From NCBI GenBank assembly GCA_019415435.1, contig DXZE01000001.1:42727-106726 (forward strand): 64,000 bases of DNA, written 5' to 3'. Positions 1-8,560 of the stretch are shown piece by piece. The notes under the pieces are model-generated. The model worked only from the letters and a program-made list of their open reading frames with translations. It ran no database searches and was not told the DNA's origin. The first letter of the stretch is position 1, and each line of letters opens with the position of its first letter. Made by a program: the position numbers and the translations under genes. Source of the stretch: Erysipelotrichaceae bacterium (GTDB lineage Bacteria; Bacillota_I; Bacilli_A; Erysipelotrichales; Erysipelotrichaceae).

Positions 1-300
1 TATAACCTGTTTTAAAGTCTTGCCAGGGACATATTCCATGACGATAAAGTGATGTCCCTTATAATCACCTACATCATAGATTTCTACGATATTCGGATGA
101 GCTAAGGCTGCGGCAGCCTGGGCTTCTCTTTCAAAGCGGAGAATACTGACCGCATCTGTAGATAAATCCGCACGTAAGATCTTGATCGCTACCTGACGAT
201 TTAAGATCGTATCTACTGCCAGGAAAACGTCAGCCATGCCTCCTTGACCAAGGTGAGAAACGACTTCATAACGATTGGCAATTACATTTTTCTTATTCAT
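1..300 (-). CDS. prkC: Ser/Thr protein kinase PrkC/Stk1 family, N-terminal part (cut by window start)
   Basis: Only the first 100 codons are present; the gene runs off the left edge on the minus strand. The start ATG at 300-298 overlaps the TGA of the phosphatase gene (ATGA). The visible N-lobe has the glycine-rich loop GQGGMADVF (residues 18-26), the VAIK lysine (K40), a candidate alpha-C glutamate (E59) and a hinge MEYVPG near residue 90. These are hallmarks of bacterial Hanks-type kinases. In Bacillota such a kinase downstream of prpC usually has a C-terminal membrane segment and PASTA repeats that sense muropeptides or lipid II and control wall synthesis and cell division; that part cannot be seen here. 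Coupling to its cognate PP2C phosphatase supports the call. Confidence 0.92.
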   Translation of the reverse strand, partial: MNKKNVIANRYEVVSHLGQGGMADVFLAVDTILNRQVAIKILRADLSTDAVSILRFEREAQAAAALAHPNIVEIYDVGDYKGHHFIVMEYVPGKTLKQVI

Positions 301-1043
301 CGTTTCTCTCCTTCCATATCAATTAAAACAATTGTGACATTATCAAAACCACCTGCATCTAAAGCAGATTTTAATAATTTTCTTGCCCGTAAGGCAGGAT
401 CTGAAGAATGGTCTAAAAGAATCTCATTGATTCTTTCACTATCTACATATGCATGAAGACCATCCGAGCATAACATCATGCCATCCATATCTTCCTGATG
501 CAGATCAATATCACTTCTGACATTCTCCCATACACCAAGGGCATTGGTTAAAACATTCTTCTTCGGATAGTTCTTTGCTTCTTCAAGGGTTAATTCACCA
601 TGTAAAAGCATGTCATTGACTAAAGAATGATCCGTTGTTAACTGTCTGACTCTGCCATCATGGAACCATGCATAGCATCTGGAATCACCGATATTGACTA
701 CCATCTTGCCAAACTGTGTGATCATTACACCGCATAAGGTTGTACCCATACCTTTAAATCGGGAATGGGATTGCCCATAGGCATAGATCTGACGGTTGGC
801 TTCCTTAACCGCATCAGAAATCCATTTTCTGGTCTGATCCGGTTCTGTAAAAGCTTCGGTTTCACTAAAAGCCTTGGAAAAGAAACGCACAGCCATACGG
901 CTGGCAATATCTCCGCCAAGATTACCGCCGATACCATCCGCAACAATCGCAAAAACATCATCAGCACTGTTAGCCGCAATGACATAACTGTCCTGATTGG
1001 ATGATCTGATCAGTCCTTTATCTGTGATTCCGTAATATTTCAT
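297..1043 (-). CDS. prpC: PP2C-family Ser/Thr protein phosphatase (PrpC/Stp)
   Basis: The 248-residue protein matches the usual length of stand-alone bacterial PP2C phosphatases (PPM family), Mn/Mg-dependent enzymes that dephosphorylate substrates of PrkC-type kinases in the cytoplasm. Visible motifs are the N-terminal RSSNQDS, VADGIGGN with the metal-binding Asp36, GDSRCY, a CSDGL block and the C-terminal DNVTIVLI motif. Its ATG overlaps the rlmN stop by 4 bp and its stop overlaps the kinase start by 4 bp, so the three genes are translationally coupled. The order rlmN-prpC-prkC is classic for Bacillota. Confidence 0.95.
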   Translation of the reverse strand: MKYYGITDKGLIRSSNQDSYVIAANSADDVFAIVADGIGGNLGGDIASRMAVRFFSKAFSETEAFTEPDQTRKWISDAVKEANRQIYAYGQSHSRFKGMGTTLCGVMITQFGKMVVNIGDSRCYAWFHDGRVRQLTTDHSLVNDMLLHGELTLEEAKNYPKKNVLTNALGVWENVRSDIDLHQEDMDGMMLCSDGLHAYVDSERINEILLDHSSDPALRARKLLKSALDAGGFDNVTIVLIDMEGEKR

Positions 1044-2086
1044 GAACTGCTCTTTGCCCTTTCATGTTTTGCACGCAGCTGTCCGCATGCCGCATCGATG
1101 TCATCACCATGTTTCTGACGTAAAGTAGCCTTTACACCATGCTTCATCAATACATCATAGAAATGCAGGGCTCTCTTTTCACTGACACCCTGATAGCCGT
1201 TTTCATCTACTTCATTATATGGAATCAGATTAACATATGCATTCATGCCGCGAACAAGATTGGCTAATGTAACGGCCATCTCATCCGTGTCATTGACATC
1301 ATGTAAAAGAATATATTCAAAAGTCAGACGGCGATGATTGTCTTCACTATAGGAGCGTAATGCGTCCATTAATTCATCTAAAGGATATGCCTTATCAATC
1401 GGCATCAGTTTACGGCGTAATTCATCTGTTGGTGCATGTAAGGATATGGCCAGATTGTATTGATAGTGCCCTTCGGCAAATTCACGGATCTTAGGTACTA
1501 TGCCGCATGTTGAAATGGTGATATGTCTTGCACCTATTGCCAGGCCATGATCACTGTTAACAATCGAACAGAAATTCAATACGTTATCATAGTTATCAAA
1601 TGGTTCACCTGTACCCATGACAACAATGTTGTCTACTCTTCTGTCCTGTTCATCCAGCTGTTTCTGGACAAACATAACTTCACCAACAATCTCACCAGCA
1701 CTGAGATCTCTCTGTTTCTTTAAAAGACCGGAGGCACAGAAAGAACATCCCATGTTACAGCCTACCTGGGTAGTTACACATAAGGAATCACCAAAGTGAA
1801 AGTGCATCAAAACCAGCTCAACGCTGCTTCCATCGGTTAACTCGGCTAAAAACTTGATTGTACCGTCATGAGATACCTGTCTGTGAATCTCTTTGACAGG
1901 CATGATGTAATACTCTTTTTTTAATGCTTCAATTAATGAAGCAGGTAAGTCTGTCATTTCATCAAATGACATAACTCTTTTTCTATACAGCCATGAAAAA
2001 ATCTGCTTGGCACGATATGGCTTTTGTCCATACCCTGCAAGCATGGTTTCCATCTGTTTTAAATTCAGGTTATAAATTGTCTGCAT
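1040..2086 (-). CDS. rlmN: Dual-specificity 23S rRNA/tRNA adenine-C2 methyltransferase RlmN
   Basis: The 348-residue radical SAM enzyme methylates C2 of A2503 in 23S rRNA (and A37 of some tRNAs). The radical SAM cluster motif CxxxCxxC is at C110, C114 and C117 (CNMGCSFC). The second conserved cysteine needed for the methyl-transfer intermediate is in the C-terminal DDIDAACGQL block (about C334). GTGEP, the SAM-binding motif, follows the cluster region. The protein has no Cfr-specific feature that I can see and sits in the standard RlmN locus, so a Cfr resistance enzyme is unlikely. It overlaps prpC by 4 bp and starts 7 bp after the rsmB stop. Confidence 0.95.
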   Translation of the reverse strand: MQTIYNLNLKQMETMLAGYGQKPYRAKQIFSWLYRKRVMSFDEMTDLPASLIEALKKEYYIMPVKEIHRQVSHDGTIKFLAELTDGSSVELVLMHFHFGDSLCVTTQVGCNMGCSFCASGLLKKQRDLSAGEIVGEVMFVQKQLDEQDRRVDNIVVMGTGEPFDNYDNVLNFCSIVNSDHGLAIGARHITISTCGIVPKIREFAEGHYQYNLAISLHAPTDELRRKLMPIDKAYPLDELMDALRSYSEDNHRRLTFEYILLHDVNDTDEMAVTLANLVRGMNAYVNLIPYNEVDENGYQGVSEKRALHFYDVLMKHGVKATLRQKHGDDIDAACGQLRAKHERAKSSS

Positions 2087-2093
2087 ACGTTCT

Positions 2094-3314
2094 TTATTCT
2101 ACCATACAAGACTGATTTTTGCGCAGGGATACCATATAAAAGCCATCATAGATACCATCAAGAGGGAAGATTGTCTTTTCATTTAATAATTCATATTCCG
2201 GATGTTTCTTCAGAAAAGCAGCAGTCTGTTTTTCATTTTCCTTTGTATTTAGTGTACATGTACTGTATACAAGAATGCCATTTACCTTCAGATATTCGGA
2301 AGCATTCTCTAATATTTCTTTCTGGGTTTTCACCAGCTCATCTATATTTTCTGGTTTTAGATGCCATCTGATCTCAGGCTTATGGGATAAATCTCCTAAG
2401 CCTGAACAAGGTACATCACAAAGAATACGCTCAAAGCTTTCTCTTTCAAATGCATGAGCTTTTAATGCATCCTGTACCTTTGTATGAACAACAGATACAT
2501 GAGTTCTTTCCATTAATTCATCTATTAACCTGACTCTTTGTTCATAGAGATCACAGGCTGTGATATCCCCTTCATTATGCATATACATAGCCATTAACTG
2601 TGTCTTTGTACCAGGAGCTGCACATACATCCAGAACCTTCATGCCAGGCTGTACCTCTAATGTATTTACGATTTCTACACTGCCGGGATTCTGGATCAGG
2701 ATACTTCCATCCTGAAACAGACTGGTCCGCTGAAGAGGTTTATCTGAAGTAAAAGAAAGATCATTGATAAAATGAATGCCATCCAGCTTTTCTATCTCTT
2801 CTTTACTGCTGATTAATGTATTCACCCTGCCCATTGCTTCGGGACGTATCTGATCATTCTTTAAGATTTCCAATGTTTTATCCTTACCATATTGAGCGTT
2901 CCACATACGGATCATCCAGGCAGGATGAGAATACTGTATGGAAGGATCATCGGATTCCTGAAGACCATTCTTTACTACTTTATGCAGCATGGCATTTACA
3001 AAACCCTTCTCCTGCTTTTTGGCAAGTGATACGATTTCATTTACAACTGCATACGAAGGAGAATTCATGAAGAACATCTCATAACATGCCATATCCAGCA
3101 ATAAAGCTGTACCTGTTTTTACATGAGATGAATAGCTTCTCCACTGGTATTCTAATAAGGCATAATTACGAATTGTGCCATAGACACATTCGGTTATAAA
3201 ACCTCTTTTTTCAACCGGAATATCTTTCATATTACGCATGATTAAAGAGGCATAGCCATGTTCTTCAAATACTCTTTTCAAAATTTCCCAGACTGTTTTT
3301 CTTTCATTAATCAT
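2094..3314 (-). CDS. rsmB: 16S rRNA (cytosine(967)-C5)-methyltransferase RsmB
   Basis: This 406-residue protein has the two-part layout of RsmB/Sun. An N-terminal NusB-like helical domain (about 1-130, RNA binding) is followed by a Rossmann methyltransferase domain with the SAM motif LDVCAAPGTKT, the PCSGLG motif containing one conserved cysteine, and the STCTLN motif with the catalytic cysteine. It methylates C967 of 16S rRNA. It overlaps the end of priA by 4 bp. In many Bacillota def and fmt lie between priA and rsmB; here they are absent, so priA and rsmB are directly coupled. Confidence 0.93.
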   Translation of the reverse strand: MINERKTVWEILKRVFEEHGYASLIMRNMKDIPVEKRGFITECVYGTIRNYALLEYQWRSYSSHVKTGTALLLDMACYEMFFMNSPSYAVVNEIVSLAKKQEKGFVNAMLHKVVKNGLQESDDPSIQYSHPAWMIRMWNAQYGKDKTLEILKNDQIRPEAMGRVNTLISSKEEIEKLDGIHFINDLSFTSDKPLQRTSLFQDGSILIQNPGSVEIVNTLEVQPGMKVLDVCAAPGTKTQLMAMYMHNEGDITACDLYEQRVRLIDELMERTHVSVVHTKVQDALKAHAFERESFERILCDVPCSGLGDLSHKPEIRWHLKPENIDELVKTQKEILENASEYLKVNGILVYSTCTLNTKENEKQTAAFLKKHPEYELLNEKTIFPLDGIYDGFYMVSLRKNQSCMVE

Positions 3315-5473
3315 TCCAATACCATCGGATTGACATCAATCCGTAATCCCTTTATATCCAAACTGGTTTCATCCAGAAATTTCTGTACTGTTTCTCTCAT
3401 TTCATCTAAATCTTTTCCTTTTAAAAGAATACGGTCTCTTGCCTTATCCTGTATTTTTAAAAGGGTGATAATACCGATTACCTTGAAATTACCATGCAGG
3501 CTGTTTTTGATTTCTATTGCAAGACGATCACATGCCTGCTGGTTAGAAGATACTGCTGTTAAGGCTATTAAATATGTATATGGCGGATACTGACCCGCAT
3601 GCCTGAACTGCATCTCATAGCGGAAGAAGCTTTCATAATCCTGCTTTTGCGCACAGCGTACGGCATAATGGTCCGGATCATTGACCTGATAGATCACCAT
3701 ACCGGGATCCTGGCTTCTACCTGATCTGCCAGCTGCCTGCATTAAAAGATCAAATGTTGTCTCTACCGAGCGGAAGTCATTTCTTGCAAGTCCTGCATCA
3801 CCATTGATAACACCAACTAATGTAACATCCGGATAGTCCAGACCTTTTGCGATCATCTGAGTTCCAAGCAGGATGTCCGCTTCATGTCTTTCAAAAGATG
3901 CCAATATTTTTTTATGGGCATCCTTGCGGGAAGTTGTATCCGCATCCATTCTGACTATGCGAGCATTTGGAAAGACAGCCTGTACTTCTGCCTCTAGCCT
4001 TTCTGTTCCAAAGCCATAGGTAGTAAATCCTGTCGCAGAACCACAATATGGACAGATACGGGGTACTCTCATCTCATAGCCGCATGTATGACACTTTAAT
4101 TTATGAATATCCTTATGCCAGCTCATGGCAATATCACAATGCGGACATTTCAATACTTCCCCACACTCACGACAGCGTAACTTTGTATGATATCCTCTTC
4201 TGTTTAATAAGAGGATAGCCTGTCTGTTACTGTTAAGACATTGCTGTAATGCCTGCTTTAATTCTTCAGAAAGAATGGCATTACCACCCTTCTTCATATT
4301 TTCACGCATAGAGACTATATGTATTTCTGGTAACGTATTGTTAATTCTCTGGTTCATCTCTATCAGATGATAGACATGCTTCAAGGCTCTTGCATAAGAC
4401 TCCAGGGATGGTGTTGCAGAACCTAGTATAACCTTGCAATGATGATACTTGCCTCTCCATATGGCAATATCCCTTGCATGGTAGCAAGGCTGATTCTCCT
4501 GCTTGTAAGAGGCATCATGTTCTTCATCCATGACGATTAGGCCTAAAGAGGCAAATGGAAGAAAGACAGCTGATCTGGTTCCGACAACGATTTCTGCCTT
4601 TCCTTCTTTTACTAACTTATACTGTTCATACTTCTCTTGTGCATTAAGACCAGAATGATATACGGCTAATTTTGAGCCAAAACGTTCTTTAACTCTTTTA
4701 ATCATCTGCGGCGTCAGAGAGATTTCCGGAACAAGGATCAGTACCTGTTTATGTTTGGATAAGGCATCTTCTGCCAGGTGCAGATATACTTCTGTCTTAC
4801 CAGAACCTGTCACACCCTTAATCAGATAAACTTCATCCTCTGTATTAGTAATTTCTTCATATGCCTTTTTCTGACATGGTAGTAAAGGCAATGGCTTACT
4901 TACAGGAGTTTTGTTTAAGGAAGCAGCTTCTTTCTCTTTTTCAAAGGAAAGAAGAGCTCCTTTATCTAGTAAAACAGCTGCCTGATTGGGATATTTCTTT
5001 CTTAAGTCAGAATATCTGACTTCTCCTTTTTCTTTTACATATAGATAAGCTTCCAGCTGTTTTGGGGTTAAGGAAACTTCTGTATCAGAAAGTTTTACCC
5101 ACTTTTCATAAAGAATATGATTCTTGGAGGAAACAGGTTTTATCTTAGCCGGTAACATAGCCTGAAAACAGGATATAGCGGTACTGAGATATGCTTTCTG
5201 CATCCATAAAGCAAGGTCATGTAATTCTTCTGTGATTAAAGATTCTGTATCCAGTATCTCTGTTACATACTTCAAATGCATGTTCAGTCTTTTGGATATT
5301 TCCGCTTCTGTTTCATCTGAAGATGTACATGTCTCCACAAAACCAGTCAGTTCTCTTTTACCAAAAGGCACAAGGACACGGCAGCCTGGTTCTGCGGCTT
5401 CTTTGGAAAGATATGTAAATGTCTGATCCAGTCTTCTGACAGGATGTTCTATCCAGCAGGTAATAATAAACAT
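3311..5473 (-). CDS. priA: Primosomal replication restart helicase PriA
   Basis: PriA reloads the replisome at stalled forks. The 720-residue protein shows the whole family layout: an N-terminal 3'-DNA-end-binding domain (about 1-105), a winged-helix region, a superfamily 2 helicase core with Walker A GVTGSGKTEV (from residue 220) and DEEHD Walker B, then a paired zinc-binding insert (CRECGEVLKCPHC and CHTCG with CPYCGS) and the C-terminal helicase lobe. Its ATG at 5473 begins the leftward operon and lies divergently from proB with only 68 bp between the two starts. Confidence 0.96.
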   Translation of the reverse strand: MFIITCWIEHPVRRLDQTFTYLSKEAAEPGCRVLVPFGKRELTGFVETCTSSDETEAEISKRLNMHLKYVTEILDTESLITEELHDLALWMQKAYLSTAISCFQAMLPAKIKPVSSKNHILYEKWVKLSDTEVSLTPKQLEAYLYVKEKGEVRYSDLRKKYPNQAAVLLDKGALLSFEKEKEAASLNKTPVSKPLPLLPCQKKAYEEITNTEDEVYLIKGVTGSGKTEVYLHLAEDALSKHKQVLILVPEISLTPQMIKRVKERFGSKLAVYHSGLNAQEKYEQYKLVKEGKAEIVVGTRSAVFLPFASLGLIVMDEEHDASYKQENQPCYHARDIAIWRGKYHHCKVILGSATPSLESYARALKHVYHLIEMNQRINNTLPEIHIVSMRENMKKGGNAILSEELKQALQQCLNSNRQAILLLNRRGYHTKLRCRECGEVLKCPHCDIAMSWHKDIHKLKCHTCGYEMRVPRICPYCGSATGFTTYGFGTERLEAEVQAVFPNARIVRMDADTTSRKDAHKKILASFERHEADILLGTQMIAKGLDYPDVTLVGVINGDAGLARNDFRSVETTFDLLMQAAGRSGRSQDPGMVIYQVNDPDHYAVRCAQKQDYESFFRYEMQFRHAGQYPPYTYLIALTAVSSNQQACDRLAIEIKNSLHGNFKVIGIITLLKIQDKARDRILLKGKDLDEMRETVQKFLDETSLDIKGLRIDVNPMVLE

Positions 5474-5493
5474 AATTCTATTGTACTATAGCC

Positions 5494-5521
5494 GTGAAAA
5501 TATGACATAATCGTCTATAAT
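5494..5521 (+). promoter_or_regulatory. Promoter of the proBAC operon
   Basis: A -35-like GTGAAA (5494-5499) lies 16 bp before a perfect TATAAT (5516-5521). The predicted transcript start near 5528 is only about 14 nt before the chosen proB ATG and nearly on top of an in-frame GTG at 5530. No leader structure or terminator fits in this space, so control, if any, must act on initiation. Confidence 0.6.
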
Positions 5522-5541
5522 TTAAAAAAGTGAGAAAACTT

Positions 5542-6333
5542 ATGAACAAGTGGAAAAGAATTGTAGTAAAAGTAGGTACTTCTACCCTTTGTTATAGCGG
5601 CGGAAGATTGAATCTCCGTCATATTGAAAAACTATGCAAGGTATTAAGTGATATCCAGAATTCAGGCAAGGAAGTACTGCTTGTATCTTCTGGGGCTATT
5701 GCAATGGGTGTAGGCAAGTTAGGTCTTGCCAAGAAACCTCCGGATATTGCTGGCAAGCAGGCATGTGCTGCCGTAGGACAGTGTGAATTAATGTATGTCT
5801 ATGACAAACTGTTTTCTGAATATAATCACAATGTAGCGCAGATTCTCTTAACTGGTGAAGATCTCCAGAATGAAAAAAGAAGAGAAAACTTTGTCAATAC
5901 ATTACAGAAACTGATCCACTTGAGAACCATTCCGGTATTAAATGAAAATGATACGATGAGTACAACGGAAATCACATCTATCGGTGATAATGATACCTTA
6001 GCTGCTATGGTTGCGGAAAATGCCGGTGCTGACCTGCTTGTTCTTTTCTCTGATATTGATGGTCTTTATACAACTGATCCAAGGGTAAAGAAAAATGCCA
6101 GTCTGATTCCGGTTGTTCATGAAATTGATGAACATATACGCTCATTAGCTGGTGGTGCAGGAACAGATCAGGGAACCGGTGGCATGGCTACCAAGGTTTA
6201 TGCGGCTGATATCTGCTTAAAAAATAATATTGATATGATTATCACCAATGGAGATCATCCGGAATCTTTATATGACATTCTGGATGGAAAGTCTGTTGGA
6301 ACGATATTTACAAGAAAGGAGTCTGCAGTATGA
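5542..6333 (+). CDS. proB: Glutamate 5-kinase, short form without PUA domain
   Basis: ProB phosphorylates glutamate to gamma-glutamyl phosphate, the first step of proline synthesis. The amino acid kinase fold is clear: VVKVGTSTL near the N-terminus, SSGAIAMGVGKLGL, LNENDT, and GTGGMATKV near the C-terminus. The protein is about 263 residues, against roughly 365 for the E. coli enzyme, because the C-terminal PUA domain is missing; such short forms are known in Bacillota. I chose ATG 5542, preceded by AAGTGAG at a reasonable distance; an in-frame GTG at 5530 would add four residues. It overlaps proA by 4 bp (ATGA). Confidence 0.95.
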   Translation: MNKWKRIVVKVGTSTLCYSGGRLNLRHIEKLCKVLSDIQNSGKEVLLVSSGAIAMGVGKLGLAKKPPDIAGKQACAAVGQCELMYVYDKLFSEYNHNVAQILLTGEDLQNEKRRENFVNTLQKLIHLRTIPVLNENDTMSTTEITSIGDNDTLAAMVAENAGADLLVLFSDIDGLYTTDPRVKKNASLIPVVHEIDEHIRSLAGGAGTDQGTGGMATKVYAADICLKNNIDMIITNGDHPESLYDILDGKSVGTIFTRKESAV

Positions 6334-7574
6334 CTTTAAAGGAAATGAGTATTTCCGCAAAGGAAGCTTTCAGACAAGTCAGACAAACGGATAATTCTAC
6401 CCGTACAAATGTACTGCTGGATTTTGCGGATAACCTTAAAAATGATATGGCAGATATTCTGGAAGCCAATCAGAAAGATGTACAGGATGCAGAAAAAGCA
6501 GGCATGAAAGCTTCCCTTCTGGATCGTCTGACTTTAAATGAATCAAGAATTAATGCGATGGCAGAAGGTGTGAAAGAAACTGCTTTATTAGAAGATCCCT
6601 TGCATGTTGTTTTAGAAGACAGAGTGATTAAAAGCGGTATTCATTTACAGAAGATTACAGTTCCTATTGGTGTAATCGGAATTATCTTTGAATCGCGTCC
6701 GAATGTATCCGCTGACTGCAGTGCCTTATGTCTGAAATCAGGTAATGCATGTATATTAAAAGGTGGAAAAGAGTCATACCGTTCCTGCTTAGCCATCGTA
6801 AACTGCATGAAGAAGGCTTTAAGGAAATATCATTTAAATGAGAATGCCGTATTGTTAGCAGAGAAGCCTACGCATGAAGAAACCAATGCCTTTATCAACG
6901 ACGGAGACAGTCTGGATCTTTTAATACCACGTGGTGGAAAGAAACTGATTCAGTCGGTTGTACAGAATGCAAAAGTACCGGTTATTGAAACAGGAGCTGG
7001 TGTATGTCATGTCTATGTAGATGAATCCGCAGATTATGATATGGCAGTGAATATCGTGATCAATGCCAAGTGTCAGCGTCCTTCGGTATGCAATGCGATG
7101 GAAACATTGCTTGTGAATGAAAAGATATCGGATACCTTCTTACCGGTATTAGCAGAAAAGTTAAAAGAACATCATGTTTCTGTCTATGGAGATGAAGCAT
7201 CTGTAAAGATTGTGCCATGGTTTCAGAAAGCAGATGAAGAATCTTATTACACTGAATACAACGATCTGATTATGAATCTGAAGATTGTAAAAGATACAGA
7301 AGAAGCCGTGAATCATATTGAAAAGTATGGAACTCATCATAGTGATGCCATCATCTCTGAAACACCAGAACATGTAGATACATTCATGAATGGTGTAGAC
7401 AGTGCCTGTGTCTATCACAACGCATCGACAAGATTCACCGATGGATTTGAATTCGGACTTGGTGCAGAGATCGGTATCAGTACCCAGAAATTACATGCAA
7501 GAGGTCCAATGGGATTACGGGAATTAACAACCTATACATATCATCTGGAAGGAAATGGAGAGATCAGAAAATGA
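6330..7574 (+). CDS. proA: Glutamate-5-semialdehyde dehydrogenase (gamma-glutamyl phosphate reductase)
   Basis: ProA reduces gamma-glutamyl phosphate with NADPH to glutamate-5-semialdehyde. The 414-residue length is standard for the family. The aldehyde dehydrogenase fold is recognisable, with the NADP-binding PIGVIGIIFESRPNV block (residues 112-126), a glycine-lysine block ACILKGGKES (140-149), and the catalytic cysteine C254 in QRPSVCNAMETL. It is sandwiched between proB and proC with 4-bp overlaps on both sides, so the three enzymes are made from one coupled message. Confidence 0.96.
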   Translation: MTLKEMSISAKEAFRQVRQTDNSTRTNVLLDFADNLKNDMADILEANQKDVQDAEKAGMKASLLDRLTLNESRINAMAEGVKETALLEDPLHVVLEDRVIKSGIHLQKITVPIGVIGIIFESRPNVSADCSALCLKSGNACILKGGKESYRSCLAIVNCMKKALRKYHLNENAVLLAEKPTHEETNAFINDGDSLDLLIPRGGKKLIQSVVQNAKVPVIETGAGVCHVYVDESADYDMAVNIVINAKCQRPSVCNAMETLLVNEKISDTFLPVLAEKLKEHHVSVYGDEASVKIVPWFQKADEESYYTEYNDLIMNLKIVKDTEEAVNHIEKYGTHHSDAIISETPEHVDTFMNGVDSACVYHNASTRFTDGFEFGLGAEIGISTQKLHARGPMGLRELTTYTYHLEGNGEIRK

Positions 7575-8380
7575 AGTCAGACAGAAAGTATACATTAGGT
7601 ATTATCGGCTTTGGCCATATGGGTGTCGCTATTGCAAGAGGTGCCGTCAATAAAGAATACCTGGAACGTTATCAGATTGCGGTATATGACAAGAGTGAAC
7701 ATGCCGCAAGAGACTGTAAGCTGGAAAGCTTTGATCAGATGTCTTCCGCTAAGGAATTAGCTGAGAATTCTCATATTGTATTGATTGCGGTTACCCCACA
7801 ACAGGCTCCTAATGTTTTTAAGGAATTACAGGGAGCGGATATTGAAGTTGTCTTATCAATCGTGACCGGTATGTCTATTAAGCATCTTCAGGAAGAACTG
7901 CATGGTGCTCCTGTTATCAGGGCAATGCCGAATACCCCTTTACAGATCAATGAAGGCGCTACAGCATTATGCATGTCAGATAACTGTCAGGCAGATGATT
8001 ATGACTTTGTCTTCCAGTTGTTCCAGTCTATGGGTATTACAAGAACCATACCGGAAGATAAGATGGACGATATTGTGGCTGTACATGGTTCTACACCAGC
8101 TTATGTCTATTACCTTGTCTGGTGCATACTCAAAGATGCTGAAGCAAGAGGAGTCGATGAAGCAGATGCCAGAGCATTATTAGTACAGACAGTCATAGGT
8201 TCTGGTAAATTATTGCAGAAGAATGCGGATAAGCCTCTATCAGAATTCATTGATGAAGTATGTTCCAAGGGTGGTACTACCATTGAAGCCATACAGGAAT
8301 TACAGAAACAGAATATGGAAAAGATCATCCATGATGCAGATGAGAAATGTATTGCAAGAGCCAAACAGATAGGTCAGTGA
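7571..8380 (+). CDS. proC: Pyrroline-5-carboxylate reductase
   Basis: ProC reduces pyrroline-5-carboxylate to proline. The 269-residue protein has the N-terminal dinucleotide-binding motif GIIGFGHMG, the conserved RAMPNTPLQINEG block in the middle, and the C-terminal dimerisation region with GSTPAYVYYL and KGGTTIEAI. The last codons are CAG TGA. The same bases TCAGTGAAC also border a second IS605-type right end at the far end of the window. The stop codon (8378-8380) and possibly the last glutamine codon may therefore come from the inserted element rather than from the ancestral gene. The length is normal for ProC, so function is probably intact. Confidence 0.95.
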   Translation: MKSDRKYTLGIIGFGHMGVAIARGAVNKEYLERYQIAVYDKSEHAARDCKLESFDQMSSAKELAENSHIVLIAVTPQQAPNVFKELQGADIEVVLSIVTGMSIKHLQEELHGAPVIRAMPNTPLQINEGATALCMSDNCQADDYDFVFQLFQSMGITRTIPEDKMDDIVAVHGSTPAYVYYLVWCILKDAEARGVDEADARALLVQTVIGSGKLLQKNADKPLSEFIDEVCSKGGTTIEAIQELQKQNMEKIIHDADEKCIARAKQIGQ

Positions 8381-8560
8381 ACTGCTCCGACTTATAGAAG
8401 TCGGAGCTTCCTGCTTCAGCCACTACTGCGTTGGCTGCGATGTTACGCAGCGCAATGTCTTACACAATGTCCGCAGGCGTATGAGTTCGGGCTATTCCAT
8501 CCCTACTGCAATCTTAGTTTTAGGCTGCCCCGGCAAACAGCCGCAGGCCTTCATTCAGAA
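8381..8560 (-). ncRNA. Candidate omegaRNA / right-end RNA of the IS605 element
   Basis: In IS605-type elements the TnpB guide RNA is transcribed from the 3' end of tnpB into the right end and ends in a guide copied from flanking DNA. Here the 139 bp between the tnpB stop and the right end contain no reading frame but several short inverted repeats, including GCAGCCAACGC-type pairing near 8425-8455 and the terminal hairpin at 8385-8406. The guide would begin just left of the element, inside the end of proC read on the minus strand. The extent on the tnpB side is a guess. Confidence 0.5.

Noticed and set aside
1040..2086. Cfr-type antibiotic-resistance methyltransferase
   Set aside because: The gene is in the conserved rlmN operon with normal RlmN motifs and no sign of transfer.
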